Below, piece by piece: positions 33,061-42,698 of a stretch of 64,000 nt of DNA; position 1 is the stretch's first letter, and every line of letters starts with the position of its first letter. The DNA comes from Bacteroidales bacterium KA00344 (GTDB lineage: Bacteria; Bacteroidota; Bacteroidia; Bacteroidales; Bacteroidaceae), in contig KQ959474.1 in NCBI GenBank assembly GCA_001552765.1, positions 15,707 through 79,706 on the forward strand. The letters are read 5' to 3'. The translations under genes and the position numbers were made by a program. The notes under the pieces were generated by a model. The model worked only from the letters and a program-made list of their open reading frames with translations, did no database searches and was not told where the DNA came from.

Positions 33061-35313
33061 CTAATTTATCATTGCCAATTGTTTCAAAGATGATCGTTCG
33101 CCCACCACCCAAATAATGTCTCCTTGTTTGAATATATGCGTGGGATTAATCATGGTGAGGTTGGTTTGCCCTTCTTCGATGCCCACAACCATACAGTTGT
33201 ATTTGCTGCGGATGCCACTATCTTTCAATGTCTTACCGATAAATGGGCAGCGAGAAGTGAGGATGAGCTTTTGGAGTTTCATCTCTCGATCTTCAATATG
33301 TTCGTCTTCGGGCACGAGTTCTCCATTCATTGCCTTGCCGAATTGCTGCAACTGCTCGTCGTTTCCGATTACTTGCAGTCGGTCTCCGGGGAACACTATT
33401 GTCTCGCCATTGGGGATATTCATGCGTTGTCGACCACGAAGAATACTGCTCACGTGCACGCCAAACCGATTGCTGAAACGCAGTTGTTGCAGTCGCTTGC
33501 CTGCCCACGTAGAGTTATTTGGTAAATTGAAGTCGGAAATATGGATGTCACGGTCGAGCAGTCTGCCTTCGTAGAGAGGGCGTCTCCGTCCGTGTACCTG
33601 TGCCTCGATGTCTCTGCTCTGGAGGTTTTTAACGAACATTCGTTCCAAACGGATGGAGCGACGTTTGAGATTGCGCGACAGTATCATGAGCACGATGACG
33701 ATGAGGGCCAATGTAATGACAATGGCGTTTGCAATGCGTGATAGATAATTGCAAATATAAAAGAGGATGCTCGCTACGATAACGATGCGCACTAAGATGG
33801 TGAATATCAGTGGAAGACGGTTGAGGCGCCCCTCTATCCATAAAGCCTTGAACTCTTCACTGCGGTTATGCTTCATGATGAGTGATCGCATGAGTGGAGC
33901 AAGAATGACGAGCATAGCAGCTCCACAGACGGCGTTGGCCCACCAATGAGGTAAAAGGGAGCGCACGAAAGGCAAGAAGAAAGTGAGCATTAGGGTAGTT
34001 GTGGCAATGCACAAAATGGTATAAATCAGGGTGCTGACAGCAATTTTTCGCAGTAGCTTTTGCCATTTACTTTCTTCCTGTGGAGTATGTACTTGTGCCG
34101 AGCCGAGGTGGTTTAAGCGTCTGAGCCATTGCTTGGGAAGCCGTTTTTCTAAATGATTGTAGCAGGGCACAGCAAATCGAATCATGTAGGGGGTGAGGAA
34201 GGTTGTAATGACCGATACGGCAACGACAACGGGATAAAGAAACCTACTGATTACGCCGAGCGACAGACCCAGTGAGGCAATGATGAAAGCAAACTCTCCA
34301 ATCTGTGCCATCGAAAATCCACACCGCATGGCCGTCTTTAGGGGTTGTCCGCTGAGCATGAAGCCACCCGTGCCCAAGATGCCCTGTCCCAGAAGTATAG
34401 CAATTACTAAAATGAGGATGGGAAAGGCATACTGTACAATGATAATAGGATCAACGAGCATACCAACTGACACGAAGAATATGGCGCCGAACAGATTTTT
34501 AACGGGCTCTACCAACCGAATGATTTGATCGGCCTCTATCGTTTCGGCTAAAATGCTGCCCATGATGAATGCTCCGAAAGCAGAACTGAATCCAACGGTA
34601 GTGGACACCCATGCCATGAGACAGCATAGACCGAGTGCCACGATGACCATTGTCTCGTCGGTCATGAGCTTTCGGGTGGAGCGCAGAAAAGACGGAATGA
34701 CAAACAATCCTACAACAAACCACAGAATGAGGAAGAAGCCTATGCGAAGGATGGAGCCGAGCATCTCCTCGCCGTCGGGGCTTTGACCGTTGGCAAGTGC
34801 TGACAGCATGACCATCATCACAATGGCCAGGATGTCTTCGAGGATGAGAACGCTCATCACGAGTCCGGCAAACCGCTGCTGCCGGAGCCCCATCTCGTCG
34901 AATGCCTTATAGATAATGGTGGTGGAAGACATGGCCAACATACCACCCAGGAAGATGCTGTCCATCTGGTTCCAACCGAAGGCATGACCAATCCCTACAC
35001 CCAATAGGGCCATCGAGAAAATGATGGACATGGAGGCAATAATGGGCGATATGCCCATCTTGAGAATTTTTTTGAAAGAAAAGTCAAGCCCTAAGGAAAA
35101 CAGTAGGAACATCACTCCGATGTCGGCCCAAGTCTGAATGTCGGCCTTGTCTATCACGTGCATAGTGTAGGGCATGTGCGGACTTACCAGAAATCCGGCC
35201 ACGAGATAGCCTAACACAAGTGGCTGCTTGAGCCATTTGAAAATCAAAGTCACTGTTCCTGCAACTACAAGAATCAGAGCCAAGTCTTTAATAAGGGCGG
35301 GAAGTTCTGCCAT
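33061..35313 (-). CDS. Kef-type cation:proton antiporter with two RCK_C (TrkA-C) domains
   Basis: A 750-residue CPA2 transporter. About twelve membrane helices fill residues 10-400 (LVLGYLVAGFLVSPHMPY, FLLFSLGLDFSF, AMSSTTIIYKAF, VLILEDILAIVMMVML, SSAFGAFIMGSILAET). A second membrane section at about 430-560 follows, which is unusual. The C-terminal half ends with two TrkA-C domains (about 590-670 and 680-750; GDRLQVIGNDEQLQQF and GDIIWVVGERSSLKQL). No NAD-binding TrkA-N domain is seen between them. It leads the Kef-trmH-nudix group. It probably exports K+ or Na+ in exchange for protons in stress. Confidence 0.9.
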   Translation of the reverse strand: MAELPALIKDLALILVVAGTVTLIFKWLKQPLVLGYLVAGFLVSPHMPYTMHVIDKADIQTWADIGVMFLLFSLGLDFSFKKILKMGISPIIASMSIIFSMALLGVGIGHAFGWNQMDSIFLGGMLAMSSTTIIYKAFDEMGLRQQRFAGLVMSVLILEDILAIVMMVMLSALANGQSPDGEEMLGSILRIGFFLILWFVVGLFVIPSFLRSTRKLMTDETMVIVALGLCCLMAWVSTTVGFSSAFGAFIMGSILAETIEADQIIRLVEPVKNLFGAIFFVSVGMLVDPIIIVQYAFPILILVIAILLGQGILGTGGFMLSGQPLKTAMRCGFSMAQIGEFAFIIASLGLSLGVISRFLYPVVVAVSVITTFLTPYMIRFAVPCYNHLEKRLPKQWLRRLNHLGSAQVHTPQEESKWQKLLRKIAVSTLIYTILCIATTTLMLTFFLPFVRSLLPHWWANAVCGAAMLVILAPLMRSLIMKHNRSEEFKALWIEGRLNRLPLIFTILVRIVIVASILFYICNYLSRIANAIVITLALIVIVLMILSRNLKRRSIRLERMFVKNLQSRDIEAQVHGRRRPLYEGRLLDRDIHISDFNLPNNSTWAGKRLQQLRFSNRFGVHVSSILRGRQRMNIPNGETIVFPGDRLQVIGNDEQLQQFGKAMNGELVPEDEHIEDREMKLQKLILTSRCPFIGKTLKDSGIRSKYNCMVVGIEEGQTNLTMINPTHIFKQGDIIWVVGERSSLKQLAMIN

Positions 35314-35515
35314 AGGCCACTCCTAAACAGTTTCCTCCCAAGCACAATCGAAACAGGGGATGATGCCAACAGGATAAAAGGAAACTGCGAAAGGAGTTTG
35401 GAGCTTATAAAATATGATGGTAGAAAATAAGAAAAAACTCTACGACCGCATTGCTTTTCATCCATTCCGAATGGAGACACCCTTGTTTTGGAGGGGCTTG
35501 GGGCGAACAGTTCTT

Positions 35516-36739
35516 TTAATCGTTAAATGTTCCTGTGATTTCGCATATCTTCGTAATGACCTCCACAGCTTTTTCCATCACTTGTACGGAAACGAATTCA
35601 TATGGACCGTGAAAATTCACTCCACCGGCAAAGATGTTGGGACAGGGGAGACCCTTGAACGAGAGTTGTGCTCCGTCGGTACCGCCGCGGATGGGCTCAA
35701 CCTTAGGTGTCACACCACATTCCTGCATGGCTTTCAGCACGATGTCTATAACATACATATTGGGATCAATCTTCTCCTTCATGTTATAATACTGGTCGCG
35801 CAACTCCACACTCACCGTTCCTTCACCGTATTTTTCGTTCATCTGCTTGGCGATAGCTTCCATGAAGTCCTTGCGTTCTTCAAATTTCTTGCGGTCGTGG
35901 TCACGAATGATATAGCTGATTTTGGCCTCTTCGCACCGGCTGTCGATACCGAGGAGATGATAGAATCCCTGATAACCTTCGGTGGTTTCGGGCATGTCAG
36001 TTTCCGGAATATGGCTGTTGAACTCGCAGGCTAGTCTGCTGGCATTCACCATCTTGTCTTTGGCATATCCTGTGTGCACACTCACGCCCTTAATCAGGAC
36101 TTTCGCTGCAGCTGCATTGAAGTTCTCGTATTCCAGATTGCCTATGTCGCCACCGTCCATTGTGTATGCCCATTTGCAGCCAAACTTCTCCACGTCGAAA
36201 TGGTGGGCACCCTTGCCAATTTCCTCATCGGGATTGAAGCCGATGCGAATATCTCCATGCTTTATCTCGTCGTGGTCTCGCAGGTAGCACATGGCTTGAA
36301 CAATCTCGGCAATACCAGCCTTGTCGTCGGCACCGAGCAGGGTTGTACCGTCGGTCACGATAATGTCTTCGCCTTTGTGAGCCAGCAGCTCCGGGAACTT
36401 CTTGGGGGATGATATGATGCCGGGTGAAAGTTCTATGTCGCCGCCGTCGTAGTTTTTGATGACACGCGCCTTAATGTTGGCACCACTGGCATCGAGTGCG
36501 GTGTCATAGTGGGCGATGAACCCGATGGTGGGTACGTCTTTCTTGGTATTGGAGGGCAATGTGGCATAGATATAGCCCTTATCGTCCATTTCTACATCTT
36601 TCAGACCTTCAGCCTCAAGCTCCTCCTTTAAATATTTTGCAAAGATAAGCTGTTTAGAGGTGCTGGGAACGGTGTCGGAGTCTTCAGCCGACTGCGTATC
36701 AAACTTAGTGTAATTAATAAATCTTTCAGTGATGTTCAT
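35516..36739 (-). CDS. pepT: Peptidase T (tripeptidase) PepT
   Basis: M20B zinc aminotripeptidase, 407 residues. Metal ligands appear in order: His in [14 protein letters not shown], the bridging Asp in [13 protein letters not shown], Glu-Glu in [15 protein letters not shown], Asp in [14 protein letters not shown] and the last His in [13 protein letters not shown]. The lid/dimerisation domain is at about 205-320. It lies only 36 bp downstream of a tRNA-Arg gene on the same strand, and no promoter box is seen between them, so the mRNA may come from the tRNA promoter. Confidence 0.95.
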   Translation of the reverse strand: MNITERFINYTKFDTQSAEDSDTVPSTSKQLIFAKYLKEELEAEGLKDVEMDDKGYIYATLPSNTKKDVPTIGFIAHYDTALDASGANIKARVIKNYDGGDIELSPGIISSPKKFPELLAHKGEDIIVTDGTTLLGADDKAGIAEIVQAMCYLRDHDEIKHGDIRIGFNPDEEIGKGAHHFDVEKFGCKWAYTMDGGDIGNLEYENFNAAAAKVLIKGVSVHTGYAKDKMVNASRLACEFNSHIPETDMPETTEGYQGFYHLLGIDSRCEEAKISYIIRDHDRKKFEERKDFMEAIAKQMNEKYGEGTVSVELRDQYYNMKEKIDPNMYVIDIVLKAMQECGVTPKVEPIRGGTDGAQLSFKGLPCPNIFAGGVNFHGPYEFVSVQVMEKAVEVITKICEITGTFND

Positions 36740-36775
36740 ATTATAGGAAAAAGATGGTTGTGAAGCTTGGCTTCA

Positions 36776-36852
36776 TGGTGACCTCGGCGGGACTCAAACC
36801 CGCGACACCAAGCTCCGGAAACTTGTGCTCTATTCAACTGAGCTACGAGGCC
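36776..36852 (-). tRNA. tRNA-Arg (anticodon CCG)
   Basis: The minus strand reads GGCCTCGTAGCTCAGTTGAA from 36852 and folds into a full cloverleaf: 7-bp acceptor stem with one G-U pair, anticodon stem CAAGT/GCTTG with loop TTCCGGA (anticodon CCG), T-stem around GGGTTTGAGTCCC, discriminator A at 36779 and an encoded CCA (36776-36778). It reads CGG codons. Confidence 0.96.
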
Positions 36853-36869
36853 ATGCAATGAAATATGTG

Positions 36870-36900
36870 CAAAAATAATAATTATTTTGGGAAATACAAA
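36870..36900 (-). promoter_or_regulatory. Complete promoter for tRNA-Arg
   Basis: On the minus strand TTTG (36900-36897), 19-bp spacer, TATTTTTG (36877-36870). Exact consensus, ending 18 bp before the tRNA 5' end. The rest of the gap up to the asnA promoter (36901-37205) shows no gene. Confidence 0.8.
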
Positions 36901-37210
36901 GACAATGGGAGAAAATGTAGTGCGCTTTTGTTTTTTTGTCGAATTTCCATGTTCATGATCATGTGAAAGTAATTTCTTGTAGATTTCGAGAAATTCGGAT
37001 CAGTCGATATAAGTTATTGAATTTGCGGCACAAAAGGTGGTTAGTGTAAGAAAGAACAGGATAATAGGTATATGTTTAGTTTCAAACACCTGCTGAACAC
37101 GCACCACTGTGTAAGAAAACTTTTTGCAAAAATATGATGCCGCAGTTTCGTCAAATAGTTATATAAGGGTTGAAACTTCTGTCTTTTTGCAAAATAAACG
37201 GATAATATTG

Positions 37211-37240
37211 TTGCAATATAGTGATTATTGGTTAACTTTG
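37211..37240 (+). promoter_or_regulatory. Promoter for asnA
   Basis: TTG at 37211-37213 (GTTG, one base off TTTG), 19-bp spacer, TAACTTTG at 37233-37240, 36 bp before the ATG. Confidence 0.65.
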
Positions 37241-37275
37241 TATCCAAAATAGAAAAAGTATATAGATTATAGCTT

Positions 37276-38313
37276 ATGAGCAATCTGATAAAACCGGAAG
37301 GATATACCGCGCTGCTCGATATGCGCGAAACTGAACAAGGCATCAAGCAAATCAAGGATTTTTTTCAACAAAATCTGTCTACGGAGCTTCGGCTGCGTCG
37401 TGTAACGGCTCCGCTTTTTGTATTGCAGGGGCTGGGTATCAACGACGATTTAAATGGAGTGGAACGTCCGGTCTGTTTTCCTATCAAGGATTTAGGCGAG
37501 GCCAAGGCAGAGGTGGTACACTCTCTGGCGAAGTGGAAGCGCTTGACCTTGGCCGAATACAACATCGAGCCTGGCTATGGCATCTATACCGACATGAATG
37601 CTATTCGTGCCGATGAGGAGTTGGATAACCTCCATTCCCTCTATGTGGACCAATGGGACTGGGAGGCTGTTATTACAGAACAGGAACGCACCATAAGTTT
37701 TTTAGAAGATGTGGTGCGACGCATTTATGCTGCGATTCTCCGTACGGAGTTCCTCACCTGTGAACGTTATTCCCAAATCAAACCTTTCCTGCCCAAGGAA
37801 ATACATTTTATACACAGTCAGGATTTGTTGGATGCCTATCCCAACCTTTCGGCGAAAGAGCGTGAGGATGCAGTGTGTAGGAAATACGGGGCTGTGTTTA
37901 TAGAGGGCATTGGTGGCAAACTGTCGAACGGCGAGAAGCACGACGGGCGCGCACCGGACTATGACGACTGGTCCACGGTGGCCGAGAACGGCAAGACCGG
38001 ATTGAATGGCGACATCTTGATTTGGTACCCGGTATTGCAACGTTCCATAGAGTTGAGTTCAATGGGCATCCGTGTAGACAAGGAGGCATTGCTGCGCCAA
38101 TTGAAGTGCACAGGTAAGGAAGACCGCGAAAAACTTTACTTTCATCAGCAACTGCTCAACGACCAACTTCCTCTGTGCATCGGTGGTGGTATCGGGCAGA
38201 GCCGTCTGTGCATGATTATGTTGCACAAAGCCCATGTGGGCGAAATCCAAGCGAGTATCTGGCCCGAAGACATGAGGAAGGAATGTCTGATGTTGGGGAT
38301 GCCACTCATTTAA
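37276..38313 (+). CDS. asnA: Aspartate--ammonia ligase AsnA
   Basis: Ammonia-dependent asparagine synthetase, related to class II aminoacyl-tRNA synthetases. The 345 residues agree with the family (E. coli 330). Recognisable are LRRVTAPLFVLQGLGINDDLNG, VCFPIKDLGEAKAEVVHSLAKWKR, GYGIYTDMNAIRADEELDNLHS, YVDQWDWE and the C-terminal GGGIGQSRLCMIMLHKAHVGEIQ. It is a single gene with its own promoter. No terminator hairpin is obvious after it, and the region downstream holds element copy E. Confidence 0.96.
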   Translation: MSNLIKPEGYTALLDMRETEQGIKQIKDFFQQNLSTELRLRRVTAPLFVLQGLGINDDLNGVERPVCFPIKDLGEAKAEVVHSLAKWKRLTLAEYNIEPGYGIYTDMNAIRADEELDNLHSLYVDQWDWEAVITEQERTISFLEDVVRRIYAAILRTEFLTCERYSQIKPFLPKEIHFIHSQDLLDAYPNLSAKEREDAVCRKYGAVFIEGIGGKLSNGEKHDGRAPDYDDWSTVAENGKTGLNGDILIWYPVLQRSIELSSMGIRVDKEALLRQLKCTGKEDREKLYFHQQLLNDQLPLCIGGGIGQSRLCMIMLHKAHVGEIQASIWPEDMRKECLMLGMPLI

Positions 38314-38675
38314 TACAGATTGTTAAGCGACTTTCAAGGCTATAGTTCATCAATATTATACAAGGAACTCCATCTGTCCAGAGACAAAAATTTCCGACTG
38401 TATTTTCAGTGTTTTACCAATACCGGCTTATAGTGAAACATATTTGTTTTTCGTGATATAATGCTGTGAATGATGGAGAATACAAAGATAGCTATAATTT
38501 AACATATAGGCAAATAGCAGCTCATACATGAACGGAGAGTTGGTAGGGACGTTTCATTTTAGTTTGAGAAGACAGATGCCACCGTTCAATCTTATGATAG
38601 CTGATATGAGGTTTTTGTCAAGAAAATGTAACGGTAATCCGGAGTGTTTTTTCAGATGAAATAGAGTAGAAAATC

Positions 38676-38990
38676 TGATGTATGCGTGGTTTCACGTGCT
38701 TTTTGAGCAGAGCAAACTGTCGGGTGTTGGCGAGAAGGGGCTAATCGCATTGCGTCCAAGCTCTAACCGCGATGCGTTTAAGGCCTTCCCGTATCGTAAC
38801 TAAGGCCTATTGCGCGTGCCGTTAGGGCTTAGTCGCGGTCGGATTGAAAGGAGAAAAAATGAGCAATAGAAGGTATTGAAAGACAAACGGCTGAGTGTCA
38901 GGAGGTTGCAAAGGTGTGCTATTTTTCGAGTATTTCGGAGAAAAGGTTTTGTGTTTCAGAATACGAGAAAAATAGAGGCCTGTTTGTTCG
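38676..38990 (+). repeat. Interspersed 340-bp element, copy E (diverged, 22-bp array intact)
   Basis: The 5' block is poorly conserved, but the array at about 38731-38840 is clear, with units such as TTGCGTCCAAGCTCTAACCGCG, ATGCGTTTAAGGCCTTCCCGTA, TCGTAACTAAGGCCTATTGCGC and GTGCCGTTAGGGCTTAGTCGCG, each 22 bp. TTTTTCGAGTATTTCGG and CTGTTTGTTCG match the 3' blocks. It lies between the convergent asnA and dnaX. The rest of 38314-39065 shows nothing I can identify. Confidence 0.65.
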
Positions 38991-39065
38991 TATTTTTCGT
39001 AGAATATAAGTGGTGTGGATTTGCAGTAGAATGATGGCTGCAAAGAGAAAAGAAGTGTATGCCCG

Positions 39066-40874
39066 TCAGGCGAGTTCCAGCCCCAGTTTGAGCCTGAGCT
39101 TTTCGATAGCCGGGTTTTTTCGTCGCAACTCGTCGAAGAGTTCACGCTTGGTGTAGGCTTTTCGCGAGCTGTCGATATCGGCAAGTTTCAGGCTGAGGGT
39201 TATCTGATCGTTGCCTAATGTTTTCTTCATTGTAGCCTCTATATTGCCCTTGATGTCGTTTACTTGGCTGAGCAATATCTCATTATCGATCACCACCTCA
39301 ATGTTGGGATAGTCTACGATATGTGGCATGATATTCTTTAGTCGTGACGCCAAGCCCACCAAATGTTGGGGCATACGGTTGCACATCAGCGTCCATTGAA
39401 TACTGAGCTGCTCTTCGGTGAACTCCTTGTTGCTGTCGGCTGCGGTTTTTGTGCCTGCCTGTTGTGCAACAAGATAGGCAGGCTGCTTAGGCCCTTGTCT
39501 CAGAGAACTGAAGGTGGTGCCGATGTTCTTGAGTTTAATGCGTGGCGTGGATGACTTCGTGACGCTTGCAATCTCCTTGGACGGGCGTTGTGGCGCATCG
39601 GTTGGTTGGGGTGTAGAAGGTTGTGTGGCAACAGTTGGGGTTGCTGTTGCTGCCACAGTTTCTTTTTTCTCAACCCCGGCTACCTGCTGGGCTGGTTTTG
39701 GTTGAGACTTCTTGATATTCTTGAACAGGATTTTCAAACGCTTAGGGCTACGCCCCGCCCCGTCGGCATCGTCATCGGCAGGTTGAGTAATCTGTGCCAC
39801 GCGAATGAGGGTGAGTTCTACCAAGAGCCGCTTGTTGCTGCTCTGTCGATAGTTCACGTCACACTCGTTCATGATTTTCAAGGCACGATACAGGAAACGC
39901 TTGGGGCATTTTTGAGCTTGCTCCTGATATTTCTGCCGTTGCTGTTGGCTCACTTCGAGCAGTGGAAGGGTCTGCGGGTCGTTGGCCATCATGACGTTGC
40001 GCACGTGAGAGGCCAGTCCGTTGATGAGATGCCCCGCATCGAATCCCTTGGCAATGATGCTGTTGAGCAGCACCATAATGTCGCTCACTTTATTCTCCAA
40101 AGCGAGGTCTACGATACGAAAATAGTTGTCTGCGGCAAGCACATTGAGGTCTTCAAGCACCTTCTGAAAGGTGATGTTGCCCTGACAGTAACTGGCCACT
40201 TGGTCGAAGATAGACAGTGCATCGCGCATGCCGCCATCAGCTTTTTCGGCTATAACGCTGAGTGCCTCCTCTTCGTAAGCAATGTTCTCGCGTTCGGCCA
40301 CCATCTTCAAATGGTCGATGATTTTAGGCACCGTCATACGCTCGAAGTCGTAAATCTGGCATCGTGACAGGATGGTGGGCAGAATTTTATGTTTTTCTGT
40401 AGTGGCGAGAATAAAAATGACGTGTGCCGGCGGTTCCTCAAGGGTTTTCAGAAAAGCGTTGAAAGCCGCAGTGGAAAGCATGTGGACCTCGTCGATGATG
40501 AACACCTTGTAACGCCCGGTCTGTGGTGGAATCTGTGTCTGCTCCATCAAGGTCTTGATGTTTTCCACCGAGTTGTTGCTGGCTGCGTCGAGTTCAAAAA
40601 TGTTCATTGAGCGGCCGTCGTTGAACGATTTGCAGCTGCCGCACTCGTTGCAAGCCTCGCCATCGGCTGTGATATGTTCGCAGTTGATGGTCTTTGCAAA
40701 TATGCGGGCACAAGTGGTTTTGCCTACTCCTCGTGGCCCGCAGAACAGATAGGCATGCGCCAGTTTCCCGCTTTTGACGGCATTCTTCAGCGTAGTGGTC
40801 AGCGCCTCCTGACCGACTACGGAACTAAACGTCATCGGGCGGTATTTCCTGGCCGATACTATGTAGTTGTCCAT
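39066..40874 (-). CDS. dnaX: DNA polymerase III subunit gamma/tau DnaX
   Basis: Clamp-loader ATPase. The start is ATG 40872-40874 (MDNYIVSARKYRPMTFSSVV), 602 residues; the upstream 100 residues of the open frame cross the promoter and the ftsB-like gene. Walker A is GPRGVGKTT (about 46-54), the zinc cysteines are CEHITADGEACNECGSC, Walker B is IDEVHML and the sensor/arginine finger is SRCQIYDF. A Pro/Thr/Ala-rich linker follows at about 395-440 and the tau-like tail runs to the end. No programmed-frameshift heptamer was noticed. It has a perfect divergent promoter. Confidence 0.96.
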   Translation of the reverse strand: MDNYIVSARKYRPMTFSSVVGQEALTTTLKNAVKSGKLAHAYLFCGPRGVGKTTCARIFAKTINCEHITADGEACNECGSCKSFNDGRSMNIFELDAASNNSVENIKTLMEQTQIPPQTGRYKVFIIDEVHMLSTAAFNAFLKTLEEPPAHVIFILATTEKHKILPTILSRCQIYDFERMTVPKIIDHLKMVAERENIAYEEEALSVIAEKADGGMRDALSIFDQVASYCQGNITFQKVLEDLNVLAADNYFRIVDLALENKVSDIMVLLNSIIAKGFDAGHLINGLASHVRNVMMANDPQTLPLLEVSQQQRQKYQEQAQKCPKRFLYRALKIMNECDVNYRQSSNKRLLVELTLIRVAQITQPADDDADGAGRSPKRLKILFKNIKKSQPKPAQQVAGVEKKETVAATATPTVATQPSTPQPTDAPQRPSKEIASVTKSSTPRIKLKNIGTTFSSLRQGPKQPAYLVAQQAGTKTAADSNKEFTEEQLSIQWTLMCNRMPQHLVGLASRLKNIMPHIVDYPNIEVVIDNEILLSQVNDIKGNIEATMKKTLGNDQITLSLKLADIDSSRKAYTKRELFDELRRKNPAIEKLRLKLGLELA

Positions 40875-40901
40875 AATGTAAAGTCTGATTGTTAGTAGTT
40901 G

Positions 40902-40932
40902 CAAAGATAGTGCCTTTTGGGTGAAGGGCAAA
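40902..40932 (-). promoter_or_regulatory. Complete promoter for dnaX
   Basis: Minus strand TTTG (40932-40929), 19-bp spacer, TATCTTTG (40909-40902), 28 bp before the dnaX start codon. Exact consensus. Confidence 0.82.
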
Positions 40933-40950
40933 ACAAATATTACCTTTTCT

Positions 40951-40981
40951 TTTGCTTTTTGGCCTATTTGCATTAACTTTG
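40951..40981 (+). promoter_or_regulatory. Complete promoter for the ftsB-like gene
   Basis: TTTG (40951-40954), 19-bp spacer, TAACTTTG (40974-40981), 24 bp before ATG 41005. The two divergent -33 boxes are only 18 bp apart. Confidence 0.82.
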
Positions 40982-41004
40982 CAAATGTTAATAGCGAAGG
41001 AAAC

Positions 41005-41364
41005 ATGGGCAGCAGATTACCTAAGATATGGAACGTTCTGGCACGGTATAAATATCTGATAACAATCGTTATCGGTGTGGCCGTGGTGGGGTTTATCGAT
41101 GAAAACAGTTTCATGAAGCGTATACAATATGATATGCAGATAGGCCAGATGAAGAGCGAGATTAGGAAATACAACCTTCAGAACGAGAAGGCGATGAAGG
41201 CGCTGGACGAGTTGAAGCGTAATCCGAAAGCCATTCAGAAGATAGCGCGCGAACGCTATTTCATGAAAGCCGATGATGAGGATATCTATGTGTTGAGTAC
41301 CGATCAGGAGGCTGCCGAAGAGGCTCGGACAAAAGCAAACGAAATCAATGAAACAGTTAAGTAA
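41005..41364 (+). CDS. Septum formation initiator (FtsB/DivIC-like) protein
   Basis: A 119-residue bitopic cell-division protein. ATG 41005 (MGSRLPKIWNVLARYKYLIT) follows AAGGAAAC; the longer frame from 40921 crosses the promoter. One membrane helix (about 18-36), then a coiled coil (RIQYDMQIGQMKSEIRKYNLQNEKAMKALDELK) and the DivIC signature NPKAIQKIARERYFMKADDEDIYVL. It should act in the FtsQLB subcomplex at the septum. It overlaps the next gene by 17 bp. Confidence 0.9.
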   Translation: MGSRLPKIWNVLARYKYLITIVIGVAVVGFIDENSFMKRIQYDMQIGQMKSEIRKYNLQNEKAMKALDELKRNPKAIQKIARERYFMKADDEDIYVLSTDQEAAEEARTKANEINETVK

Positions 41365-41764
41365 AATTCAGAGTATGCTATTTTTGGCGGGTGGTGCGCT
41401 CATGGTTGCTGGTGCCGGCTGTTTTGCCTTTTTGTGGCAGCAGCAGGTGGCTTGCTGGGTGTTCCTGTTGGGCGCATTGCTGTTTGCCGTGATGCAGATG
41501 ATGCAGTCGTATGATGGGCGAGACATCACCCTCATGCGTCTGAAGCGTATCCAGAGCCTGGCCGACATTCTTTTTATCATAGCCGGCATCTTGATGGTCG
41601 ATAACGTTTTTGGTTTTTTCCGTCCCCTTTTCTCCAATATGATAGACTATGTCACCTATGTGTCCAACAAGTGGGTGATAGTGCTGCTCATCGCGGCAAT
41701 ATTAGAGGTATATACCGTTCATCGAATCGATCATGAACTTTCCAAAAAAAATATAAAAGAGTAA
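41348..41764 (+). CDS. Small inner-membrane protein, unknown function (138 aa)
   Basis: Four membrane helices are clear: MLFLAGGALMVAGAGCFAFLW, VACWVFLLGALLFAVMQMM, SLADILFIIAGILMVDNVFGFF and KWVIVLLIAAILEVYTVHRI. No enzymatic motif is visible. The start codon lies inside the ftsB-like gene, so both are translationally coupled and probably made together. This suggests, but does not show, a link to division or envelope work. The family recurs beside ftsB in related bacteria as a hypothetical protein. Confidence 0.85.
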   Translation: MKQLSKIQSMLFLAGGALMVAGAGCFAFLWQQQVACWVFLLGALLFAVMQMMQSYDGRDITLMRLKRIQSLADILFIIAGILMVDNVFGFFRPLFSNMIDYVTYVSNKWVIVLLIAAILEVYTVHRIDHELSKKNIKE

Positions 41765-41814
41765 GATATATCTTTAAATAGCATAAATTTTTTTTATGCT
41801 TCGTGAATAGGTAT

Positions 41815-41822
41815 TATCTTTG
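41815..41822 (+). promoter_or_regulatory. -7 box TATCTTTG for the DUF4369 lipoprotein operon
   Basis: TATCTTTG matches the consensus, 24 bp before ATG 41847. The -33 region is a T-run without an exact TTTG. Confidence 0.55.
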
Positions 41823-41846
41823 TGTGACTTGAAGAAACATTGGTTT

Positions 41847-42674
41847 ATGAATAAAGTTTTATACGCAGTAATCAGTATATTGACCCTTACGTCGTGCGCC
41901 AATACGTACACTATAGCCGGTTTGTCGAATGTTTCTATGCTCGACGGACAGAAGCTGTATTTAAAGGTATATAAGGACACGGTGTTGAAGAATGTCGACT
42001 CTTGCGATGTGGTGCATGGACAGTTCCAATTTCAGGGGTCGATAGATTCGGTGCGTATGGCCAATATTTTTATAGACGATAATGTAGGTCTGCCGGTGGT
42101 GCTCGAAAGCGGTGAGATTCTTGTCAAAATAGACAACACGCAGGAGACTGTTACGGGAACGCCGCTGAATGACAAGCTGACGAAGTTTCGTGAGCAGTTC
42201 ACACAGCTTATGAATCAGAGCATGGACTTGGTACATCGACATGATCAGGCTATCATGAACGGCAAGGATATGACGGTGGTTAATGCCAAGTTGGCTGCCG
42301 AAGATGCCGCTATCAACCAAAAGATGGATAAGCTCGTGACTATGTTTGTGACCGATAATTTTGACAACATCCTTGGTCCGTATGTGTTTATCAATACCTG
42401 CTTGAGCCGTTATGAGGTGCCGATGCTGGATGCGTGGATAGAAGACATTATGAGTAAGGCGACAGACAAGTTCAAGAACGACATCCATGTGAAGGAATAT
42501 TATGAGGCTGCGCAGCAGAATCAAAATATCATGAATGGTCTGCAGGAACAGCCACATCAAGCGCCGGTATCTCCTGTTGCTCCGCCAATGGATGGCCCGA
42601 CGCCTAATCAGATGGCAGCGCCACAGGATGCTCCACAGAATTCTGCTGAGCAAACTCCTGTCCCAACAGAATAA
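41847..42674 (+). CDS. DUF4369 domain-containing lipoprotein
   Basis: The SPII signal peptide of MNKVLYAVISILTLTSC puts the lipid cysteine at 17. The DUF4369 beta domain runs about 20-120 (YTIAGLSNVSMLDGQKLYLK, then DSCDVVHGQFQFQGSIDSVRMANIF), a domain often fused to thioredoxin-like domains in Bacteroidetes; here a helical section follows instead (about 120-235), and a Pro/Gln-rich tail ends the protein. ATG 41847 is preferred over 41820 because it starts the signal peptide. The pyrC gene starts 24 bp later. The function is unknown. Confidence 0.85.
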   Translation: MNKVLYAVISILTLTSCANTYTIAGLSNVSMLDGQKLYLKVYKDTVLKNVDSCDVVHGQFQFQGSIDSVRMANIFIDDNVGLPVVLESGEILVKIDNTQETVTGTPLNDKLTKFREQFTQLMNQSMDLVHRHDQAIMNGKDMTVVNAKLAAEDAAINQKMDKLVTMFVTDNFDNILGPYVFINTCLSRYEVPMLDAWIEDIMSKATDKFKNDIHVKEYYEAAQQNQNIMNGLQEQPHQAPVSPVAPPMDGPTPNQMAAPQDAPQNSAEQTPVPTE

Positions 42675-42698
42675 AGACATACCATAATTTCATGTACT

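Noticed and set aside
38731-38840. 22-bp arrays considered as CRISPR repeats
   Set aside because: Units are contiguous with no unique spacers, vary in sequence and are only 22 bp; no cas genes are near.
40875-41174. N-terminal extension of the dnaX frame
   Set aside because: It crosses the divergent promoter and the ftsB-like gene; DnaX homology begins at MDNYIVSARKYRP.
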